From a virus, in the IMG/VR virus record IMGVR_UViG_3300043313_001951, positions 1 to 38,300 of that record: DNA of 38,300 nucleotides; one strand, 5' to 3'. Positions 15,138 to 22,215 of the stretch are shown here, piece after piece; the first letter of the stretch is position 1, and each line of letters opens with the position of its first letter. The notes under the pieces are model-generated. The model was not told the DNA's origin. It was given only the letters and a program-made list of their open reading frames with translations, and did no database searches. Made by a program: the position numbers and the translations under genes.

Positions 15138-15357
15138 GCACCAACAAGGCACTCTGGTGACGGGTCAGGCCAGCATCGGGATCGTGGCGAGGAGCCCCAC
15201 ACCAGTACTCGTGAGCGATGAGGTGGCCGATGCCCCCGGTGACCTCGCGCAAGGAACACTCCCGGTGGGTGAGACGTCGACCTTCCTCGGTCCCCACGGG
15301 AACGGTCGGATCCCACTTCCCGATCCGCTCGTCGCAGTACAGGCAGATTTCCGTCAT
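14926..15357 (-). CDS. Conserved-type phage protein with Cys/His start
   Basis: A 143-residue leftward gene from ATG 15357. ICLYCDERIGKWDP, THRECSLREVTGGIGHLIAH and EYWCGAPRHDPDAGL follow a pattern seen in many actinophage small proteins (CxxC, then a REC-LR-V-GG-GH block). The last 60 residues are acidic/Pro-rich and overlap, antisense, the Pro/Arg-rich tail of the 14817 gene. Function unknown. Confidence 0.78.
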   Translation of the reverse strand: MTEICLYCDERIGKWDPTVPVGTEEGRRLTHRECSLREVTGGIGHLIAHEYWCGAPRHDPDAGLTRHQSALLVLRWVEVCGPDAVGRVAADSGPELPTSDDDEDWGLAVLKWADSDDPPEDPPPARRTGQGTGSGATWGPPAS

Positions 15358-15364
15358 GACGCTT

Positions 15365-15484
15365 TCACCCGCCCCGCCATCCTCGGATGTCCCGGGGCCG
15401 GTGGACCCACCCGTCCCTCGTCCACACCCAGTCGGTGTCCCGGTAGGCCCAGTTCAACACCCGGGCCTTGATCCACTCCCTCAT
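15365..15484 (-). CDS. Trp-rich miniprotein
   Basis: A 39-residue protein from ATG 15484, overlapping the upstream TGA (ATGA). It has six tryptophans in a very basic sequence (REWIKARVLNWAYRDTDWVW, ending RGWRGG). Highly basic Trp-rich peptides may associate with membranes or nucleic acid. Not recognised. Confidence 0.62.
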   Translation of the reverse strand: MREWIKARVLNWAYRDTDWVWTRDGWVHRPRDIRGWRGG

Positions 15485-15678
15485 CCTGGTCCTCTCATCC
15501 CGCCGATGACCCAACCCTGAGGATCCTCAGGCTCGGGGTACGCCCGTCTCCGCTGGTCAGCCAGCTTCCGTCGCTGGCCGACATCCCCATACTCGTTCCC
15601 CATGTCCGTGGTCAACACGGCCCACACGGCCACGGCGGCAATCCCGGCGACCACAAGACCGCCCACTGTCATTCCCAT
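15481..15678 (-). CDS. Small single-pass membrane protein
   Basis: ATG 15678 is chosen because TATGCT lies seven bases upstream, giving a leaderless mRNA and a 65-residue protein. The transmembrane helix (VGGLVVAGIAAVAVWAVL) starts at once, followed by a charged tail with RRKLADQRRR. Upstream ATG or GTG starts in the same frame would cut through the promoter. Confidence 0.72.
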   Translation of the reverse strand: MGMTVGGLVVAGIAAVAVWAVLTTDMGNEYGDVGQRRKLADQRRRAYPEPEDPQGWVIGGMRGPG

Positions 15679-15685
15679 GGTCCTG

Positions 15686-15691
15686 AGCATA
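15686..15691 (-). promoter_or_regulatory. Leaderless-type -10 (TATGCT)
   Basis: TATGCT on the minus strand, seven bases ahead of ATG 15678. The same hexamer and spacing occur at 20176 and 21719. It would drive the leftward run 15678 to 13648. Confidence 0.65.
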
Positions 15692-15738
15692 GGGAGGGGA
15701 GTGTACACACACCTGGTTGAGTCGTGCATAGCACTACC

Positions 15739-16073
15739 CAGTTGCTAACACTACTAGCAACTATGTCCTACGGACCACTACTCCATTAGTCGTAGGGAGT
15801 TGCCAACCACCCGTGGGTGCACCGCCCCCGGAGGGGGGCGGTTGATCATAATGGTGGGGGCGTTGCCCCCACCATTGTGCACAATGGACGTGGCGTAGCC
15901 ACGTCCGAGTTGCTAATGGGCCATGCTCCGCATGGCCCATTAGTTGCTAATGGGGCACGTGCAACGTGCCCCATATGTGTGCATCATGCACGCCGTAGGC
16001 GTGCATGAGTTGCTAATGGCGTGGCTTCGCCACGACATACTGCCCATGATGTGGTTGCCGTAGGCACCCACAT
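15739..16073. repeat. Array of perfect triloop hairpins separated by AGTTGCTAAT words
   Basis: A non-coding stretch with at least seven strong inverted repeats in 230 bases: 15822-15841 (loop of four), 15850-15876 (12 bp, loop GTT), 15886-15906 (9 bp, GTA), 15913-15943 (14 bp, TCC), 15950-15974 (11 bp, GCA), 15985-16007 (10 bp, GTA), 16020-16034 (6 bp, TTC) and 16049-16073 (10 of 11 bp, GTA). Stem sequences all differ. A palindrome ATTGTGCACAAT lies at 15874-15885. AGTTGCTAA occurs at 15740, 15908, 15942 and 16008, with inverted forms near 15755 and 16106. An origin, a cruciform-type promoter or protein-binding region, or a structured RNA are all possible. Confidence 0.85.
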
Positions 16074-16450
16074 GCGCTGGGTGTGGAGGGGTTGGAGGGG
16101 TGCGTGAGCAACTAGGGAGCGTGGACGTGGGCACGTGGGGGTGCATGTCGTGGTCATGGTGGGTGACCATGGGCCACGTCCCATGGCGGCTTGGTGGTGC
16201 TCCCGGGGCTGGGGTGTGTGCGTGTGTGGTGATACCCAGCTATGCCCGGCCATGTGGGTGCCGCTCGATGCGGCGATGTGCGCGGTGGGAGTGTGGACGT
16301 GGGGCGCACGCTGGGGCTCGATCGCTACAGGGCCCTGAGAGCGTTTGGGGTGGCCGTTTGGCATGAGGAGGCCGAGGTGTCTGTTGCGTCGATTGTGGGG
16401 GCACGTGGGGGCCAATGGGGGCATTCTGGTGGGTAGGTCCGGGACGCAAG
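16074..16450. other. G-rich region without a gene
   Basis: About 370 bases strongly biased to G (and T) on the plus strand, with runs such as GGAGGGGTTGGAGGGG near 16085-16101, and GTGGACGTGGG twice (about 16121 and 16293). The open frames here are random in composition, with no ribosome-binding site or codon bias, so I see no gene. G-quadruplex or R-loop formation is conceivable. Together with the hairpin array it makes the largest non-coding gap of the window. Confidence 0.6.
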
Positions 16451-16479
16451 AAACCCCCTGGTCAGCGACCAGGGGGTTT
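16451..16479 (-). terminator. Strong terminator of the SNF2 operon
   Basis: A perfect 13-base-pair stem, AAACCCCCTGGTC with GACCAGGGGGTTT, and loop AGC. Read on the minus strand it is followed by CTTGCG. A second stem CGGGGC-CTT-GCCCCG lies at about 16500-16515, closer to the stop at 16522. Together they end the leftward transcript. Confidence 0.88.
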
Positions 16480-16521
16480 CGAGCATGAACACCGTGATGA
16501 CGGGGCCTTGCCCCGTGCGGG

Positions 16522-18249
16522 TCACGGCTTGCGGGTGCGCCCCTCGAACCACGTGGTCATGGCCTGGAGCATGACCGACTCGTCGGACATGGTGACCGGC
16601 TTCCCGGCGTTCACGGCGTCGCAGATGCGGGCCTTCATCTCCAGGACCGACCACATGGCCATGTCGAAGGTCTCGTCGCCGTTGTCGTAGGCCGCCTGGA
16701 GGACGTGCCAACGCACACCCTCGCCCCGGGCCGCCCGGGCCCGGGACACGTCGTCGGCCCGGAGGATGCGCCGGGCAGCCTGGGCCAGGTCACCGGCCGA
16801 CCAGGGGACCTGGACGAAGATGGCATCGGCGGCGGCGGTCAGGGTGACCCCCACGCCAGCGGTGCGAAGCTGGGCCAGGAGGATGTCGACGTGGCCGGTC
16901 TGGAAGTCGTCGATGATGTCGGTCCGGTGCTGGCCCGTGACCTTGCCGTTGAGGATGCCGACCCGGGCAGGCTTGCCGTCGATCCGCACCTTGCTCAGGC
17001 CCTTGTACAGGCTGGCCAGGGCGTCCTCGTGCCAGTAGAACATGATCACCGGCTTGCCCGCCTCGATGCCCACGGTGTCGACGAGGTAGTCCACGGCGGC
17101 GTCGCCCTTGGCCGCACCGGCCTCGGCCCACAGGGCCTGCATGCGGGTCAGGGCCTCGGCGCGGCTCTTGCGCCACATGGCCTCGGGACCCTGCTCCTCC
17201 AGGACCACGGCCAGGAATTCATCTTCGAGGCGCTTGTACCGGGCCAGCTTGCCGTTCAGGGCGATGGGCTGGACGTGCCAACCGCCGTGGGGCAGGTTGC
17301 CGATGTCGTGGGACTCACGGCGCACGTAGACCGTCTCGCGGAGGTGCATGTGCATCTCGGGCATGCGCTCGGCGTTGCACCCGGCGTAGCTGTAGCCGAA
17401 GCCGTTGTGCTGCGGGTTGCAGTAGCGGAAGGCGAACTGCTGGGCCGTGCCCACACCGGGGAACGACGTCACCAGGCGCTTGCCGCCCAGGATGGTCAGG
17501 GGCAGCAGGGCCTCGATGGGCCGGTTGCTCAGGAGGGTGCCCGATGCGCCCACGATGGGGATGCGGTGGACCCGGCAGGCGTCGCCCACCGTGACCATCA
17601 GCTTGGCCCGGGACGTGGGGCTGCCCGGCTTGCCGTCGGCACCCTTGTCGCGGTGGATCTCGTCACGCACGATGACGGCGGCGTCGAGGACCGTGTTGGA
17701 CAGGACGAACCGCTTGCGGTCGTCGAGACCCGTGGTCATCCAGGCCCGCATGGTCAGGGGGTCGTCGCTCAACCACAGGACGTCGGCCTGGGGCAGGACC
17801 ACGTTGCCAGCGGCGTCGTGCTCGACCTTGCGGCCCTTGATCTGGGCGATGGTCAGCCCGGGGAAGGCAGCCCGGAGGTCGCTCGACCAACCACCGAACG
17901 TGACCGGCGGGGCGATGACGAGGGCGTGCTTGCCCGGGTTGGCGGCGAGGATGGTGGCGATGCGGGCCTGCATGACCTGCGTCTTGCCCAGCCCCATGTC
18001 GTCGCCCACGAAGGCGCAGTCCCACGTGGCCAGGGCCCGGTCGAGGTACAGGTGGGCGACCGCCTGGTGGGGCAGGAACGGCCGGGCCATGCCCGCCACG
18101 CGCACGTCCACGTCGGTGGTCAGGCTGGCGGACAGGGCGGCGATGGCGCTCATGTCCATGATGGGCGACACGGCCGGGGCGACGGCGGCGTCCGCACGTG
18201 CGTTCAGCAGGGCGAACAGGTCGTCGTGGGGGGAAGGGGTGGTGGTCAT
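16522..18249 (-). CDS. SNF2-family DEAD/H-box helicase
   Basis: A 575-residue superfamily-2 ATPase. Motif I is DDMGLGKT (residues 83-90), motif II is DEIH (196-199), motif III is GASGT (234-238). In lobe 2, motif V is LRTAGVGVTLTAA and motif VI is QAARRILR, which holds the arginine finger. The GLGKT/DExH combination with a Q-x-x-R-R-x-x-R end is typical of SNF2/Swi2 translocases and of phage helicases used in replication or recombination. It has no extra DNA-binding domain, so it is a minimal form. The leader has AGAGGAG and a likely -10 TACACT about 40 bases upstream. It is the last gene before the hairpin array. Confidence 0.92.
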   Translation of the reverse strand: MTTTPSPHDDLFALLNARADAAVAPAVSPIMDMSAIAALSASLTTDVDVRVAGMARPFLPHQAVAHLYLDRALATWDCAFVGDDMGLGKTQVMQARIATILAANPGKHALVIAPPVTFGGWSSDLRAAFPGLTIAQIKGRKVEHDAAGNVVLPQADVLWLSDDPLTMRAWMTTGLDDRKRFVLSNTVLDAAVIVRDEIHRDKGADGKPGSPTSRAKLMVTVGDACRVHRIPIVGASGTLLSNRPIEALLPLTILGGKRLVTSFPGVGTAQQFAFRYCNPQHNGFGYSYAGCNAERMPEMHMHLRETVYVRRESHDIGNLPHGGWHVQPIALNGKLARYKRLEDEFLAVVLEEQGPEAMWRKSRAEALTRMQALWAEAGAAKGDAAVDYLVDTVGIEAGKPVIMFYWHEDALASLYKGLSKVRIDGKPARVGILNGKVTGQHRTDIIDDFQTGHVDILLAQLRTAGVGVTLTAAADAIFVQVPWSAGDLAQAARRILRADDVSRARAARGEGVRWHVLQAAYDNGDETFDMAMWSVLEMKARICDAVNAGKPVTMSDESVMLQAMTTWFEGRTRKP

Positions 18250-18356
18250 CGGGGGCTCCTCTTATCGGATGCTGTCAGGGGATGGTCAGTGTATCGGATC
18301 AGGTGGGGTGTGGGGCAGGGTGGGGGCGATTGCTCGCCCCCGCCCATACCCCGGTA
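18250..18356 (-). promoter_or_regulatory. Promoter and leader of the helicase gene
   Basis: On the minus strand, CGATACACT provides a -10 (TACACT). It is followed by a leader of about 35 bases with AGAGGAG seven bases before ATG 18249. This gene therefore uses a normal ribosome-binding site, unlike its leaderless neighbours. Confidence 0.5.
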
Positions 18357-19100
18357 TCAGCCGCCGAACCGGGCGGCGCAGATGGGGCCGATGCCCCGGG
18401 CGACGGAGTCGGCATCCTCCAGGGGACGACCGCAGATGCCGCACGTGCTCGTGAGGTGGCCGTAGGCCGCCATCGCCGCCTGGGGGTCGGCGGCGATCGC
18501 ACGAAGCTCGGCCTCGATCTCGCCCCGGTAGGTGGCCCCCGGCTTCTGGTTGCCGTAGCGCTTGCCCTTGCCGTACTCGGCGGCGTCGGAGACGAACGTC
18601 CACCCGGCCCACTTGCCCGTGGCCACGTTGTCGATCTTGACCTTCAACCGGGTGTCGCCACCGGGGACGGCGTAGCGGCCGCTGGGGACGCTGGACAGGT
18701 CGAGACCGTTGGCCGCACGCTCGGTGGCCACCTCACGGCCCGCCTCGCCCCGCAGGGTCATGAGGGCCTGCTTGGCCAGGAGGAACGTGGCCCGGGACTC
18801 GGCCCCGAGGAAGTCGCGCACCATGTCCTGGACGGGCTGGGGGATGGCCGCACCAAGCTCGGTGATCCGGACGAACAGGCCCCGGATCTGGACGGCGCAG
18901 TCGGCGGCGCAGGCCGGGCAGTACGAGTGCCACGCCTTGGACCCCGTGGCCACGGCGGCGTAGGCCGTGCCCTGCACGAGGACGGCGTTGCAGGTGACGC
19001 AGTGCATCGGGCTGCCGTCGCGCTTCGTGACGAAGCGGGCGACGATGACCTTGCTGTACTCCATCTGGAGGGCGGTGGTGGGGGTCGGGGTGGTGCTCAT
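18357..19100 (-). CDS. Two-zinc-ribbon protein with DUF6011-like end
   Basis: A 247-residue protein from ATG 19100. The N-terminal part has MHCVTCNAVL and, further on, YCPACAADC, a four- to five-Cys ribbon. The middle is helical with a beta segment (RLKVKIDNVATGKWAGWTFV). The C-terminus, TCGICGRPLEDADSVARGIG and then PICAARFGG, is the DUF6011 signature (CxxCGRxL...S...GxGPxC), found widely in actinobacterial and phage proteins. Likely nucleic-acid-associated; activity unknown. The leader has GAGAGGA and a -10 TACATT. Confidence 0.88.
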   Translation of the reverse strand: MSTTPTPTTALQMEYSKVIVARFVTKRDGSPMHCVTCNAVLVQGTAYAAVATGSKAWHSYCPACAADCAVQIRGLFVRITELGAAIPQPVQDMVRDFLGAESRATFLLAKQALMTLRGEAGREVATERAANGLDLSSVPSGRYAVPGGDTRLKVKIDNVATGKWAGWTFVSDAAEYGKGKRYGNQKPGATYRGEIEAELRAIAADPQAAMAAYGHLTSTCGICGRPLEDADSVARGIGPICAARFGG

Positions 19101-19416
19101 GTCAGGGGTGTCCTCTCATCGGATCGGTGAGGTGCTGAATGTATCGCCATGTGGGGCGATCTGCACGCTTGTGGGGCACATTTCAGGAAACCCTTACGCC
19201 ACAAGGGTTTCCCGAGGTAGGCCCTTCCGGCCTTACTGGGAGTAGGGGCGAGACCATGAAACCCTTGTGGCAGTAGGGCCAATCGTCGAGCGAGACACAT
19301 GCCATTTGCCCCAGGATCGACGCAGGGGCGATGTGGGGGCAGTTGGGGCCAAACGGGGGTTTCGAGGCTTAGAACGCCACACAGCGCCGCTTGTGCGCTT
19401 GTGCACGTTGCCCCAC
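19101..19416. promoter_or_regulatory. Intergenic region with mutually exclusive stems
   Basis: No gene seen. It includes the promoter of the 19100 gene (minus-strand TACATT near 19140). GGAAACCCTT (19186-19195) pairs with AAGGGTTTCC (19203-19212). The latter arm, as GCCACAAGGGTTT (19198-19210), can instead pair with AAACCCTTGTGGC (19258-19270), giving 13 perfect pairs. AGGCC-CTTCC-GGCCT lies between. This is terminator/antiterminator-like geometry, or just a terminator of the gene ending at 19417. Confidence 0.6.
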
Positions 19417-19794
19417 TCAGCCCCACGTGTTCAGCCACGGGAAGGCATCACGGGTGCCCATCCGGTAGGCGGTGTGGATGTACGGGTCGTAGTCGACCCG
19501 TTGCCAGGCCGTACGGCGGGCTTCGACGTGTGCGTCGTAGTCGGCCCGTGTCCACACATCGAGCGTGAGGATGTCGGCATCGAGGCGCTGGGCACGAGCG
19601 AGCCGCAGGGCCGAGTCGGGGGCGAACGACAGGCCCCGGTCAGTGACCCACTTGGCCATCGAGGTGGCGGCGGCGGTGACGTCGTCGTACGTGCCGAGCG
19701 CGTGCTCGGTGCTGCCGATGGTGGCGGTGACGTAGTAGCGGCCGGTGCCGCCGGGGCTCCCGTCGTAGAGGAGGGTGGTCGTGGTTCGTTTCAC
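19417..19794 (-). CDS. Hypothetical protein
   Basis: A 125-residue protein from GTG 19794; ATG 19842 would add 16 residues, but that stretch contains a TTGACA-like -35. Strand-rich start (KRTTTTLLYDG, GRYYVTATIGSTEHALG), then helices (TAAATSMAKWVTDRG, DSALRLARAQRLDADIL). The end DAFPWLNTWG is aromatic. The first half recalls DNA-binding N-terminal strands of phage integrases, but no catalytic domain follows. Unknown. Confidence 0.7.
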   Translation of the reverse strand: MKRTTTTLLYDGSPGGTGRYYVTATIGSTEHALGTYDDVTAAATSMAKWVTDRGLSFAPDSALRLARAQRLDADILTLDVWTRADYDAHVEARRTAWQRVDYDPYIHTAYRMGTRDAFPWLNTWG

Positions 19795-19955
19795 ACTCAG
19801 TTGAAGGAGCGTTGCGCCCCGGTGTGTCAAACAAAGATTCATGGCCCCAGGCCCGCATAACGCAACGCATCCCTGATCCCGTCCCCCCCGGGTGCGGTAG
19901 CGGCGTGGCCACCCAGGCTTGCGCCTGGGCGACCCGCCCTCGGGGCCTGCTGGGC
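19795..19955 (-). terminator. Intergenic hairpins after the 19956 gene
   Basis: Two stems: CCCAGGC-TTGC-GCCTGGG near 19912-19929, and GCCTGCTG-GGCT-CAGCAGGC overlapping the stop codon at 19956. They should end the 20168 transcript. A minus-strand TTGACA (19825-19830) may be the -35 of the 19794 gene, though no good -10 is seen at standard spacing. Confidence 0.5.
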
Positions 19956-20168
19956 TCAGCAGGCGACCGCCTCGACCGAGCGGCCCACGGCCGTCCACAC
20001 GGTGGTGGCGATGGTGCGATCGTCGGCACCGGCCGGGACGTCGTAGCCCCGGCTGCGGTAGACGACGAGGAGGTCGGCGCAGCCGGTGCAGCGCTGGACG
20101 GTGATGCCGGAGTCGGAGCCGATCTCGCGGGGGGTGCCCCAGGAGCCGGGGCAGGTGGTCGTGGTCAT
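19956..20168 (-). CDS. Small Cys-containing hypothetical protein
   Basis: A 70-residue protein from ATG 20168, fixed by the TATGCT-seven-base-ATG leaderless promoter. TTTTCPGSWGTP, VQRCTGCADLLVVYRSR and a terminal VEAVAC give four cysteines, enough for one zinc site. Function unknown. Confidence 0.72.
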   Translation of the reverse strand: MTTTTCPGSWGTPREIGSDSGITVQRCTGCADLLVVYRSRGYDVPAGADDRTIATTVWTAVGRSVEAVAC

Positions 20169-20175
20169 GGGGGGA

Positions 20176-20206
20176 AGCATAGCGGGGTATGGGCAGAAGC
20201 GTGCAC
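20176..20206 (-). promoter_or_regulatory. Leaderless promoter with conserved 28-base upstream block
   Basis: Minus-strand TATGCT (20176-20181) lies seven bases before ATG 20168. The 28 bases at 20179-20206 read, on the minus strand, GTGCACGCTTCTGC then CCATACCCCGCTAT. They recur almost unchanged at 21722-21749 and 22580-22607, each ahead of a gene. The GTGCAC sits where a -35 would be. Confidence 0.75.
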
Positions 20207-20222
20207 ATGCCCCCACAACGCA

Positions 20223-20256
20223 ACAGGCCCCCCGCCCGGGTGGACGAGGGGCCTGT
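20223..20256 (-). terminator. Terminator of the 20292 gene
   Basis: Nine-base-pair stem ACAGGCCCC/GGGGCCTGT, followed on the minus strand by TGCGTTG. It lies just beyond the 20-base tandem repeat. Confidence 0.65.
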
Positions 20257-20263
20257 CGAGGCT

Positions 20264-20303
20264 GGGGTGGTTCAGCGTCGCCAGGGGTGGTTCAGCGTCG
20301 CCA
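20264..20303. repeat. Tandem 20-base duplication at a gene end
   Basis: GGGGTGGTTCAGCGTCGCCA occurs twice, back to back (20264-20283 and 20284-20303). The right copy contains the end and stop codon of the 20292 gene (WRR-stop); the left copy repeats it downstream. Looks like a recent slippage duplication. Confidence 0.9.
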
Positions 20304-20957
20304 GTCGACGACCGTGGCCTTGCCGTTCGGGTCGTAGTAGTACGTCCCGCCCTGGGTGTAGCTGCCCCCGTAGTGGCGGGCACCGTGGCCCTGGTCCTGG
20401 TACGTGCGGAACCCGTTGCCCTGGCCCGTGCTCGGGTGAAACTGCGGGGTGACGATGTGCTGCGACCCCGGGCGGAACGTGGGCACACCCTGGGACATGC
20501 CCGTGGCCCCGTTGCGCGCTGCCCAGGCGGGCACCCCGTTGTCGACGACGAACGGGGCCGAGGCGTGGGCCTGCCGGACGGCGTGCTGGACCTGCTGGGG
20601 CGACCACGTGGTCGGGTCGCTGGAGTAGGACACCGAGTACCCCTCGCCACCGCCACCACCGCCACCCATGACACCGGACAGGACGCACAGAATCGGGACA
20701 CCGAAGAACAGGCCCACCAAGGCGACCACGGGGGCCACGTAGATGACCCACAGGGCCACGAAGATCAGCACCCCGAACGAGCACCACAGGGCGGTGCGCC
20801 CCGTGCTGCGTGGTTCGACGGGTGGGCGGCGGTACGAGGGCTTGGACGGCTCCCTCGTCAGGGGTGGGGGTGGGGTGATGGTGCGGGTGCTCGCCCGCAC
20901 CACCTCACGGGTGCCGACAGCGGCACGTCGTCGAGCGGCGTTCTCGTCAGGGGTCAT
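20292..20957 (-). CDS. Membrane protein with Gly-rich extracytoplasmic part
   Basis: A 221-residue protein from ATG 20957 (TAGCTT seven bases upstream). A basic Pro/Thr-rich cytoplasmic start (about 55 residues) is followed by two close hydrophobic helices (FGVLIFVALWVIYV, VVALVGLFFGVPILCVL), then a run of seven Gly. A polar 110-residue tail follows, rich in Gly, Gln and Tyr (HYGGSYTQGGTYYYDPNGK). No catalytic motif was recognised. It might alter the host envelope or be a holin-like accessory, but this is speculation. Confidence 0.78.
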   Translation of the reverse strand: MTPDENAARRRAAVGTREVVRASTRTITPPPPLTREPSKPSYRRPPVEPRSTGRTALWCSFGVLIFVALWVIYVAPVVALVGLFFGVPILCVLSGVMGGGGGGGEGYSVSYSSDPTTWSPQQVQHAVRQAHASAPFVVDNGVPAWAARNGATGMSQGVPTFRPGSQHIVTPQFHPSTGQGNGFRTYQDQGHGARHYGGSYTQGGTYYYDPNGKATVVDWRR

Positions 20958-20964
20958 GACTTAC

Positions 20965-20970
20965 AAGCTA
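20965..20970 (-). promoter_or_regulatory. Leaderless-type -10 (TAGCTT)
   Basis: Minus-strand TAGCTT, seven bases before ATG 20957. No ribosome-binding site precedes the ATG. Confidence 0.6.
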
Positions 20971-20987
20971 CAGCCTGAATGCACAAA

Positions 20988-21020
20988 TGCCCCCCACACC
21001 CGTGCAGGGTGTAGGGGGCA
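20988..21020 (-). terminator. Terminator of the 21031 gene
   Basis: A 14-base-pair stem with one mismatch, TGCCCCCCACACCC with GGGTGTAGGGGGCA, followed on the minus strand by TTTGTGC. It ends 11 bases past the stop of the next gene and protects the following leaderless promoter. Confidence 0.8.
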
Positions 21021-21030
21021 TCAGCCGGGG

Positions 21031-21711
21031 TCACTTGAGGTACAGGTACCGCCCCGACCAGTCGCACTTGCTGATCAGCCGGGCGAAGCTGGCGTCGTCG
21101 AGGAGGTTGAACCGGACGTGCTTGGCCGGGGCCTTCCACCCGGCGGGCTTGAAGATGTCGCCCGTGCGGACGTCCAGGAAGGCGTGGACCGAGCGGGCCG
21201 AGCCGTCGGCGTCGCACTGGACGATCCGGGAGTACTTGCCCCGGGGCGGCTGCTGCTCGAACCGGATGCCGTTGTCGTAGCCCCGCTGGCGGTAGTTGGC
21301 CTCCAGGGCGTCGAGCCAGGCGAAGATGCGCGACGACATGTCGGGCGGGGTGTGGTTGACCCGGCGGGCCTGGGCCAACTCCAGGGCGATCTCCGAGCGG
21401 GCCGTCTCGCAGGCGGCGGACCACAGGGCCGGGCTGGCCTCGTGGGCGTCGACACCCTGGCGGGCCAGGACCACGTGGGCCCGGTCCCGCACGGCGTCCT
21501 CGCCGCTGCCGGTCTCGGCCACGCTGGCGATGGTCGCCCGGACCTCGGGCGACAGGGCGGCGAACACGGGGTGATCCGCGATCGAGGTGGTGGGGGCCGC
21601 AGCCTCGCGAGCGGCCAGGAACTCGGCACGCTCGGCCGGGCCTGCGTCGTCCCGGTCGTACGCCTCGGAGGCGGCGAGGAGGCGGTCGTTGGTGTCAGGG
21701 GTGTCGGTCAT
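21031..21711 (-). CDS. Hypothetical protein
   Basis: A 226-residue protein from ATG 21711, fixed by the leaderless promoter. Residues 1-130 are helical and acidic (NDRLLAASEAYDRDDAGPAE, VRATIASVAETGSGEDAV). Residues 130-226 form a mixed domain: RIFAWLDALEANYRQRGYDNG, SRIVQCDADGSARSVHAFLD, TGDIFKPAGWKAPAKHVRFNL. The latter half resembles a common single-domain phage protein with a GDI-KPAGWK-PAKH-RGNI-type motif of unknown function. Confidence 0.82.
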   Translation of the reverse strand: MTDTPDTNDRLLAASEAYDRDDAGPAERAEFLAAREAAAPTTSIADHPVFAALSPEVRATIASVAETGSGEDAVRDRAHVVLARQGVDAHEASPALWSAACETARSEIALELAQARRVNHTPPDMSSRIFAWLDALEANYRQRGYDNGIRFEQQPPRGKYSRIVQCDADGSARSVHAFLDVRTGDIFKPAGWKAPAKHVRFNLLDDASFARLISKCDWSGRYLYLK

Positions 21712-21718
21712 GGGGGCC

Positions 21719-21749
21719 AGCATAGCGGGGTATGGGCACAACCGTGCAC
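21719..21749 (-). promoter_or_regulatory. Leaderless promoter with conserved upstream block
   Basis: Minus-strand TATGCT (21719-21724), seven bases before ATG 21711, with the second copy of the 28-base block at 21722-21749 (GTGCACGGTTGTGC then CCATACCCCGCTAT). Confidence 0.75.
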
Positions 21750-21778
21750 ACACGTGCACATTCCCCCGGAACGCAGAA

Positions 21779-21802
21779 GGCCCCCCGCTGGAGCGGGGGG
21801 CC
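21779..21802 (-). terminator. Terminator of the 21832 gene
   Basis: Perfect ten-base-pair stem GGCCCCCCGC/GCGGGGGGCC with loop TGGA, followed on the minus strand by TTCTGCG. Confidence 0.8.
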
Positions 21803-21831
21803 GTCGGTGGGGTCGAGATGGGTGGTGGGGG

Positions 21832-22215
21832 TCAGTCGTCCCCCTTCACGAGGTCGTCGTCGGCGTGCAGGCCGCAGTCGATGCACCGGTCGTGCTCCCA
21901 GTACTTGCAGCCGCAGGCGCACCGGGTGACGCCCTCCTCGGCCAGGACGTTGCCGTCCCGGTCCGCCGCCAGGGGCGGGACGATGGTCCGCAGGGCCGTG
22001 TCGATGTGGGCATCGGTCAGGCCCGGGATGTCCCACAGGGGACCGGGGACCGGGATGGCCAGCCACAGGAGGTCCCAGCGGTACCGCTTGTCCAGGTCGG
22101 TGACCCGGTCGGCCCGGGGGAACGTGCCCGCCCGGTAGATCGCACGCCGCTCGAACGTGTCCAGCGGGTGGATGGCCTCGCGCATGGCGGCGAGGTGGGC
22201 CGAGGAGACCTTCAC
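21832..22215 (-). CDS. Hypothetical protein with zinc-ribbon end
   Basis: A 127-residue protein from GTG 22215, overlapping the upstream stop as GTGA. The N-terminal half has an MREAIHPLDTFERRAIYRAG segment and DLDKRYRWDLLWLA, seen in other actinophage hypotheticals. The C-terminal TRCACGCKYWEHDRCIDCGL is a dense Cys cluster (CxCxC...CxxC), probably one or two zinc sites. Function unknown. Confidence 0.8.
   Translation of the reverse strand: MKVSSAHLAAMREAIHPLDTFERRAIYRAGTFPRADRVTDLDKRYRWDLLWLAIPVPGPLWDIPGLTDAHIDTALRTIVPPLAADRDGNVLAEEGVTRCACGCKYWEHDRCIDCGLHADDDLVKGDD

Noticed and set aside
15739-16073. CRISPR array or integron attC sites
   Set aside because: The repeated element (about 10 bases) is too short and the variable parts are palindromes, unlike CRISPR spacers. 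The GTTGCTA word does not match the GTTRRRY core of attC sites, and no cas or integrase gene is present.
16705-18465. A 586-codon open frame on the plus strand
   Set aside because: It is the antisense shadow of the SNF2 helicase: composition is Val/Gly/His/Asp-rich without domains, while the minus-strand frame has all helicase motifs.
19097-19438. 113-codon minus frame across the intergenic gap
   Set aside because: It would overlap the promoter of the 19100 gene and the paired stems, and its composition is not coding-like.
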